Source: Candidatus Saccharimonadota bacterium
Lineage (GTDB): Bacteria > Patescibacteriota > Saccharimonadia > QS-5-54-17
Assembly (NCBI GenBank): GCA_007131065.1
Contig: SLRF01000062.1
Coordinates: 1 to 7,685 of the forward strand
DNA length: 7,685 nucleotides
Reading direction: 5' to 3'
The translations under genes and the position numbers were made by a program. The notes under the pieces are model-generated. The model searched no databases. It was not told where the DNA came from and saw only the letters and a list, made by a program, of their open reading frames with translations. Shown in pieces: positions 4,816 through 7,685 of this stretch; the first letter of the stretch is position 1; the number at the start of each line of letters is the position of its first letter.

Positions 4816-5739
4816 ATGCAAAACAAAAAACAAAATCAAAACCAAAACCAATCAATACACCATGAACCGGTTCTGCTAGATGCAGTCGTAGACATATTGT
4901 CTCCGAATTCTGGCGAACGGTACTTAGACCTAACTGCCGGCTACGGCGGACATGCATCCGTGATAATGGAGCGCATAGGGTCAGAAGGCGACGCTACACT
5001 CGTCGATCGTGATGAGTATGCCACCGAGGCACTTAGTGAGCGTTTCGGTTCATCGGCAAATATCATAAAAGGTGATTATGCCTCGGTCCTTTCCGGTATA
5101 GATGGAAAGTTCGATATGATTTTGGCAGATTTAGGCATGTCTTCACCGCAGCTTGACAATTCGAATCGTGGTTTCAGCTTTCGCAGTAGCGCTAGCTTAG
5201 ACATGCGTATGGATAGCACGCAGGATCTTACTGCGGATATGATTGTAAATTCGTATTCCGAAGTCGACCTAGCGGATTTGATATACCATTTCGGAGAAGA
5301 GCGCCAGTCACGGCCTATAGCTAGAGCTATTGTAGATTCTCGACCAATTCGCGATACAAAGCGACTTGCCGAAATAATCAAAAAGGCATATCGTGGCCGA
5401 AGTCGCATACATCCGGCTACTAGAACGTTCCAGGCTCTGCGTATAGCAGTCAATGACGAACTAGGACAGCTCAAATCAGCCTTACCACGAATCGAAGACA
5501 AACTAGCACCCGCAGGAAGAGTGGCGATTATTAGCTTCCATAGTTTAGAAGACAGGATCGTCAAACAGTTCTTCCGCAGTAGTGCTCTCCTGACACCTAT
5601 CAATAAGAAGGTCTTGCAGGGGAAAATTGAAGATGTTTCCAACCCGCGAGCTCGTAGTGCTAAGCTACGAGGCGCGATTAAAAATACAAACGGTCACCGT
5701 TCCACCAAAACTGGTGGAACCAAAACAAACAGGAGGTAA
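4816..5739 (+). CDS. rsmH: 16S rRNA m4C1402 methyltransferase RsmH (MraW)
   Basis: Uses S-adenosylmethionine to methylate N4 of C1402 in the decoding centre of 16S rRNA. All family blocks are present in 307 residues: HEPVLLDAVVDIL (16-28), the SAM-binding DLTAGYGGH (38-46), ADLGMSSPQLD (104-114), RGFSF, LDMRMD (128-133), the substrate-domain HPATRTFQALRIAVNDEL (199-216), SFHSLEDRIVK (240-250) and NPRARSAKLR (276-285). The odd part is the N-terminus: QNKKQNQNQNQ (residues 2-12) is encoded by an A/C tract of the same kind found in the nearby non-coding regions. The AGGTG site at 4803-4807 supports ATG 4816. The last two codons, AGG AGG, plus the T of TAA form the Shine-Dalgarno of the next small ORF, and the ATG of that ORF follows the stop by 3 nt. 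This implies translational coupling. Confidence 0.97.
   Translation: MQNKKQNQNQNQSIHHEPVLLDAVVDILSPNSGERYLDLTAGYGGHASVIMERIGSEGDATLVDRDEYATEALSERFGSSANIIKGDYASVLSGIDGKFDMILADLGMSSPQLDNSNRGFSFRSSASLDMRMDSTQDLTADMIVNSYSEVDLADLIYHFGEERQSRPIARAIVDSRPIRDTKRLAEIIKKAYRGRSRIHPATRTFQALRIAVNDELGQLKSALPRIEDKLAPAGRVAIISFHSLEDRIVKQFFRSSALLTPINKKVLQGKIEDVSNPRARSAKLRGAIKNTNGHRSTKTGGTKTNRR
4819..4853 (+). repeat. Coding A/C tract at the start of rsmH
   Basis: A G-free run of A, C and a few T immediately behind the rsmH start codon. It encodes the Gln/Asn/Lys tail at residues 2-12. RsmH homologues normally begin within a few residues of the HxPVLL block, so this looks like a tract inserted into or grown within the coding start. 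It may act at the RNA level rather than in the protein. Confidence 0.7.
5699..5720 (+). other. Hairpin inside the 3' end of rsmH
   Basis: GTTCCACCA (5699-5707) pairs perfectly with TGGTGGAAC (5712-5720), a 9-bp stem closed by an AAAC tetraloop. It lies in the variable C-terminal tail of RsmH, where protein constraint is weak. It ends 10 nt before the AGGAGGT ribosome binding site of the following small ORF, separated from it by an A/C tract (5721-5730). It could set ribosome access to that site. Confidence 0.6.
5731..5737 (+). promoter_or_regulatory. Strong ribosome binding site of the 27-codon ORF
   Basis: AGGAGGT, the longest Shine-Dalgarno match in the window, ends 5 nt before ATG 5743. 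It is built from the last two sense codons of rsmH and the first base of its stop codon. It is much better than those of mraZ, the sugar dehydrogenase or the PBP, and argues that the short ORF is really translated. Confidence 0.75.
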
Positions 5740-5742
5740 GAA

Positions 5743-5826
5743 ATGGCCATTAAAATCAAAGCTCTCGGCAACAGTGCTCGTGCACAAAAAGTCGAAGTAA
5801 AGGTTCTCGTGCCGACAGCTGCATAG
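5743..5826 (+). CDS. 27-residue small ORF, possible leader peptide between rsmH and ftsL
   Basis: Too short for usual gene finders. It encodes a basic peptide starting MAIKIKALGNSARAQKVEV and ending VLVPTAA, then TAG. Five Lys/Arg face one Glu, and there is no cysteine, signal peptide or membrane segment. Support comes from the AGGAGGT site with 5-nt spacing, an ATG 3 nt after the rsmH stop, and codon use like that of its neighbours. A 7-bp hairpin (5814-5831) spans the stop codon, and a long hairpin follows at 5840-5881 before ftsL. That layout recalls leader-peptide attenuation, where ribosome position decides which structure forms. It is not obviously rich in one amino acid, so it would not be a classical amino acid sensor. 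It could equally be a small functional protein of the dcw cluster. I do not recognise a family. Confidence 0.6.
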   Translation: MAIKIKALGNSARAQKVEVKVLVPTAA

Positions 5827-5831
5827 CTGTC
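5814..5831 (+). other. Hairpin spanning the small-ORF stop codon
   Basis: GACAGCT (5814-5820) pairs with AGCTGTC (5825-5831) around the loop GCAT; the TAG stop is at 5824-5826. A terminating ribosome would disrupt it. GCATA (5821-5825) can alternatively pair with TATGC (5837-5841), which would compete with both this stem and the base of the next hairpin. Confidence 0.55.
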
Positions 5832-5839
5832 TAGCATAT

Positions 5840-5881
5840 GCGCGGACCATAGCCACCTGTGAAGGTGGCTATGACTCCCGC
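5840..5881 (+). other. Long hairpin between the small ORF and ftsL
   Basis: A perfect 10-bp stem CATAGCCACC (5848-5857) / GGTGGCTATG (5864-5873) with loop TGTGAA is extended below a small internal loop by GCG and GGA (5840-5846, one bulged C) pairing with TCCCGC (5876-5881). That gives 16 bp in all. An A/C tract, not a T-run, follows, so it is not an ordinary intrinsic terminator. It may be an mRNA stabiliser, a processing site or part of an attenuator. Confidence 0.7.
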
Positions 5882-5882
5882 T

Positions 5883-5912
5883 AAAACAAAAAACAAAAAT
5901 TAGAAACAAAAA
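5883..5912 (+). repeat. A/C tract upstream of ftsL
   Basis: Two blocks of the AAAACAAAAAACAAAAA kind separated by TTAG. They run almost up to the AGGA ribosome binding site (5914-5917) of the ftsL-like gene. This is the same type of element as in front of rsmH, and again lies directly upstream of a start. Confidence 0.75.
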
Positions 5913-5923
5913 CAGGAATTAAT

Positions 5924-6283
5924 ATGTACTACCAACAGGCTCTTACCAGCGCCAGAAGGCAGAGAAGCAGGCGTATCAAGCGCAACAGTGAACTCGGTAG
6001 TTATAGTGCTTCCAGGCAAATGGGGCCAGTAACATCAACGCTATTTCTAGCTATCATTATCGGTGTATTGGCATTGCTATATCTGACACAAATCACCAGG
6101 ACTAGTGTGTATGGACCTCAGATCAATGAACTATCCCAGCAGCAAGCTGTACTTCTCCAGCAACAACAGGAACTGCAAGTAGAAGCGGCCCGCCTGCAGT
6201 CTGTAGCACGCATCGAGGAATCAAGCGCAGTCGCCGGTTTGGAACCGGAATCAAGCGTAACCTATGACAACAGACAACAATAA
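5924..6283 (+). CDS. ftsL: FtsL/DivIC-like cell division protein
   Basis: A 119-residue bitopic membrane protein in the ftsL position of the dcw cluster. FtsL joins FtsB and FtsQ in the divisome and activates FtsW/FtsI. The layout is the expected one: a basic cytoplasmic N-terminus (RRQRSRRIKR, residues 11-20), one membrane segment at about 37-56 (VTSTLFLAIIIGVLALLYLT), then a Gln-rich external coiled coil (about 64-98: ELSQQQAVLLQQQQELQVEAARLQ) and a short polar tail. Sequence is poorly conserved in this family, so the name rests on topology, coil and position between rsmH and a class B PBP. AGGA at 5914-5917 with 6-nt spacing supports ATG 5924. Its last 20 nt overlap the PBP gene, implying coupled translation. 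Confidence 0.8.
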   Translation: MYYQQALTSARRQRSRRIKRNSELGSYSASRQMGPVTSTLFLAIIIGVLALLYLTQITRTSVYGPQINELSQQQAVLLQQQQELQVEAARLQSVARIEESSAVAGLEPESSVTYDNRQQ

Positions 6284-7685
6284 TCCACGCATAAAATATA
6301 TCGGACTAATATTCATCCTTCTAGCAGGGGTGGTTTTAGTGCGTCTAGTGCACATTCAGTTAGTGCAACACGAATATTTTAGCGTGCTAGCAAGTCAGTC
6401 GCACAATCGTAAATTCGAAATAGCCCCGCAAAGAGGCATGATCTATATGTATGATCGTGGTGAGCCCAAGCCCATAGCGATGAACCGCTCTCAGAAGTCA
6501 CTGTATGTCGATACTCGTTATATATTTGATTCAAATAGGGCGATTGAGGGGCTGAAATCTGTTTTAGGAGTAGACTATTCTGAAGATATAGCAGACGGGG
6601 ATGGCTACGTTCTACTCGAAGAAGAGATTTCGCTCGAGGAAGCTGAAGCGGTAACAGATTTAGATATTTCAGGTATCGGAATCAGTGATAGCTACAAGCG
6701 GGTATATCCAGAAGGAACTCTTGGCGCCCAGGCTCTCGGCTTTGTGAACTCTGATGGTGATGGGCAGTATGGAATTGAAGGATACCTCGATGAGTCGTTG
6801 CGAGGAGTACCAGGTGTGTTCGATATAGAAACAGATGCAAACGGCAATCCGATAGCTACCGGTGATAATGTTCAGACTCAACCTATAGATGGCAATGATG
6901 TCATACTAACTATCGACAGAAACATACAATCTCGAGTGGAGGCTATACTCGAGCAGGGAGTAGATGATCTCGGTGCGAAATCGGCTCACGCTATCGTTAT
7001 GGAGGCCGACAGTGGCAGGGTTCTATCCATGGCCAATTATCCGACTTTTGATCCGAATGAATACAGTAAAGTAGAAGACTATCGCCGTTTTATCAATGTC
7101 ACTACATCGGAGTTGTTTGAGCCGGGGTCGGGATTTAAAGTCTTCACTATGGCGGCCGGACTGGAATCGGAAGCGGTATCTGCAGATGGTAGGTTTTATG
7201 ATGAAGGCTCCGTGCGAATAGATGATGCCGTGATTTCGAATGTACAGACAGAGAGAAATATTACTCGCGACGTCTCAGAAGTGATAATTAACTCTATTAA
7301 TACCGGTGCTCTGTATATACTTAAACAGATGGGCGGGGGAGAGATTAATAATTTGGCAAGATCTAGTTTGTACGAATATTTTGTCGATAGATTTCAGTTG
7401 ACCGCTCCTACAGGAATAGAGCAGCCTGGAGAGCCGAATTTCAGTATGAATGCACCTGATGAGAGTTCGACGGTTAATTATGCCAACATGACATTTGGTC
7501 AAGGTATTGCGACCAGTATGATGCGCATGACTTCCTCGATGTCGGCGGTGATAAATGGAGGCACTTTATATCAGCCACACCTAGTTGATTATCAAGTGAA
7601 GCCTGACGGTACAGTGATAAATAACGAACCAAACATACTTGCCAAGGATGTAGTTTCACCTGAGACGTCTGCTGAGATAAGAGAA
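6264..7685 (+). CDS. ftsI: Class B penicillin-binding protein, FtsI/PBP3-like transpeptidase, 3' partial
   Basis: Septal peptidoglycan transpeptidase; 474 codons are open to the right edge. Residues 12-30 form a membrane anchor (YIGLIFILLAGVVLVRLVH). The dimerisation domain follows with APQRGMIYMYDRG (a variant of the family RGxIxDRxG motif), YPEGTLGAQALGFVN and GIEGYLDESLRG. The transpeptidase domain shows EPGSGFK, with the catalytic Ser289 and Lys292 (SxxK), and S344-I-N346 (SxN) in NSINTGALYI. A FGQG block and YQPHLVDY follow; the KTG/KSG motif lies beyond the window. The residue after the catalytic serine is Gly where most relatives have Thr. ATG 6264 overlaps ftsL by 20 nt and has no clear Shine-Dalgarno, consistent with translational coupling. 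FtsI is favoured over an elongation PBP2 because of its dcw position. Confidence 0.93.
   Translation, partial: MTTDNNNPRIKYIGLIFILLAGVVLVRLVHIQLVQHEYFSVLASQSHNRKFEIAPQRGMIYMYDRGEPKPIAMNRSQKSLYVDTRYIFDSNRAIEGLKSVLGVDYSEDIADGDGYVLLEEEISLEEAEAVTDLDISGIGISDSYKRVYPEGTLGAQALGFVNSDGDGQYGIEGYLDESLRGVPGVFDIETDANGNPIATGDNVQTQPIDGNDVILTIDRNIQSRVEAILEQGVDDLGAKSAHAIVMEADSGRVLSMANYPTFDPNEYSKVEDYRRFINVTTSELFEPGSGFKVFTMAAGLESEAVSADGRFYDEGSVRIDDAVISNVQTERNITRDVSEVIINSINTGALYILKQMGGGEINNLARSSLYEYFVDRFQLTAPTGIEQPGEPNFSMNAPDESSTVNYANMTFGQGIATSMMRMTSSMSAVINGGTLYQPHLVDYQVKPDGTVINNEPNILAKDVVSPETSAEIRE

Noticed and set aside
5076..5642. 188-codon ORF on the minus strand opposite rsmH
   Set aside because: It is an antisense shadow of a well supported conserved gene, with no start signals or family match.
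5840..5881. Intrinsic terminator after the small ORF
   Set aside because: The stem is strong but is followed by an A-rich tract rather than a T-run, so it would not terminate in the usual way on the + strand.
1..7685. Recoded UGA (as in Gracilibacteria or Absconditabacteria)
   Set aside because: No complete gene has an in-frame TGA. Absence of TGA among eight stop codons is too small a sample to argue for recoding.

Overview
The window looks like chromosomal sequence from a Patescibacteria (Candidate Phyla Radiation) genome, most plausibly a Saccharibacteria-like lineage. That placement is inferred from gene content, compact spacing, divergent short versions of conserved proteins and an alpha2-type glycyl-tRNA synthetase. 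It is not proven by any marker here. The standard genetic code fits: no complete gene contains an in-frame TGA, and the eight visible stops are six TAA and two TAG.

Left part (1-1610, + strand): the 3' portion of a glycyl-tRNA synthetase gene, followed 16 nt later by a LabA/NYN-type putative ribonuclease. The two are probably co-transcribed. Middle part (1629-3874, - strand): a membrane-anchored PQQ-type sugar dehydrogenase gene, then a GTG-initiated FemAB/FemX-like aminoacyltransferase gene, converging on the NYN gene.

Right part (about 3960-7685, + strand): the start of a division and cell wall (dcw) cluster, in the order mraZ, rsmH, a previously unlisted 27-codon ORF, an ftsL-like gene, and a class B penicillin-binding protein (ftsI-like) that runs off the window. 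A good sigma70-type promoter (TGGACA-17-TATATT) precedes mraZ. It is overlapped by TGGGT repeats with the 10-bp period known for MraZ operators, which suggests autoregulation of the cluster.

The most unusual feature is the non-coding and small-ORF architecture of the dcw cluster. A 358-nt gap between mraZ and rsmH holds at least four clear hairpins, and three CACCT segments in it could pair with the rsmH Shine-Dalgarno sequence. G-free A/C tracts of the CAAAAACAAAAAC type recur in front of the cluster's genes and even encode the N-terminus of RsmH. Between rsmH and ftsL lies a 27-codon ORF with the strongest ribosome binding site in the window, flanked by three hairpins in an attenuator-like layout. 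Together these suggest a post-transcriptional control system for cell wall and division genes that I cannot match to a known family.

Functionally, the window joins glycine charging and peptidoglycan-bridge type aminoacyl transfer with the septal peptidoglycan synthesis genes. No RNA genes, insertion sequences, CRISPR arrays or attachment sites were recognised.
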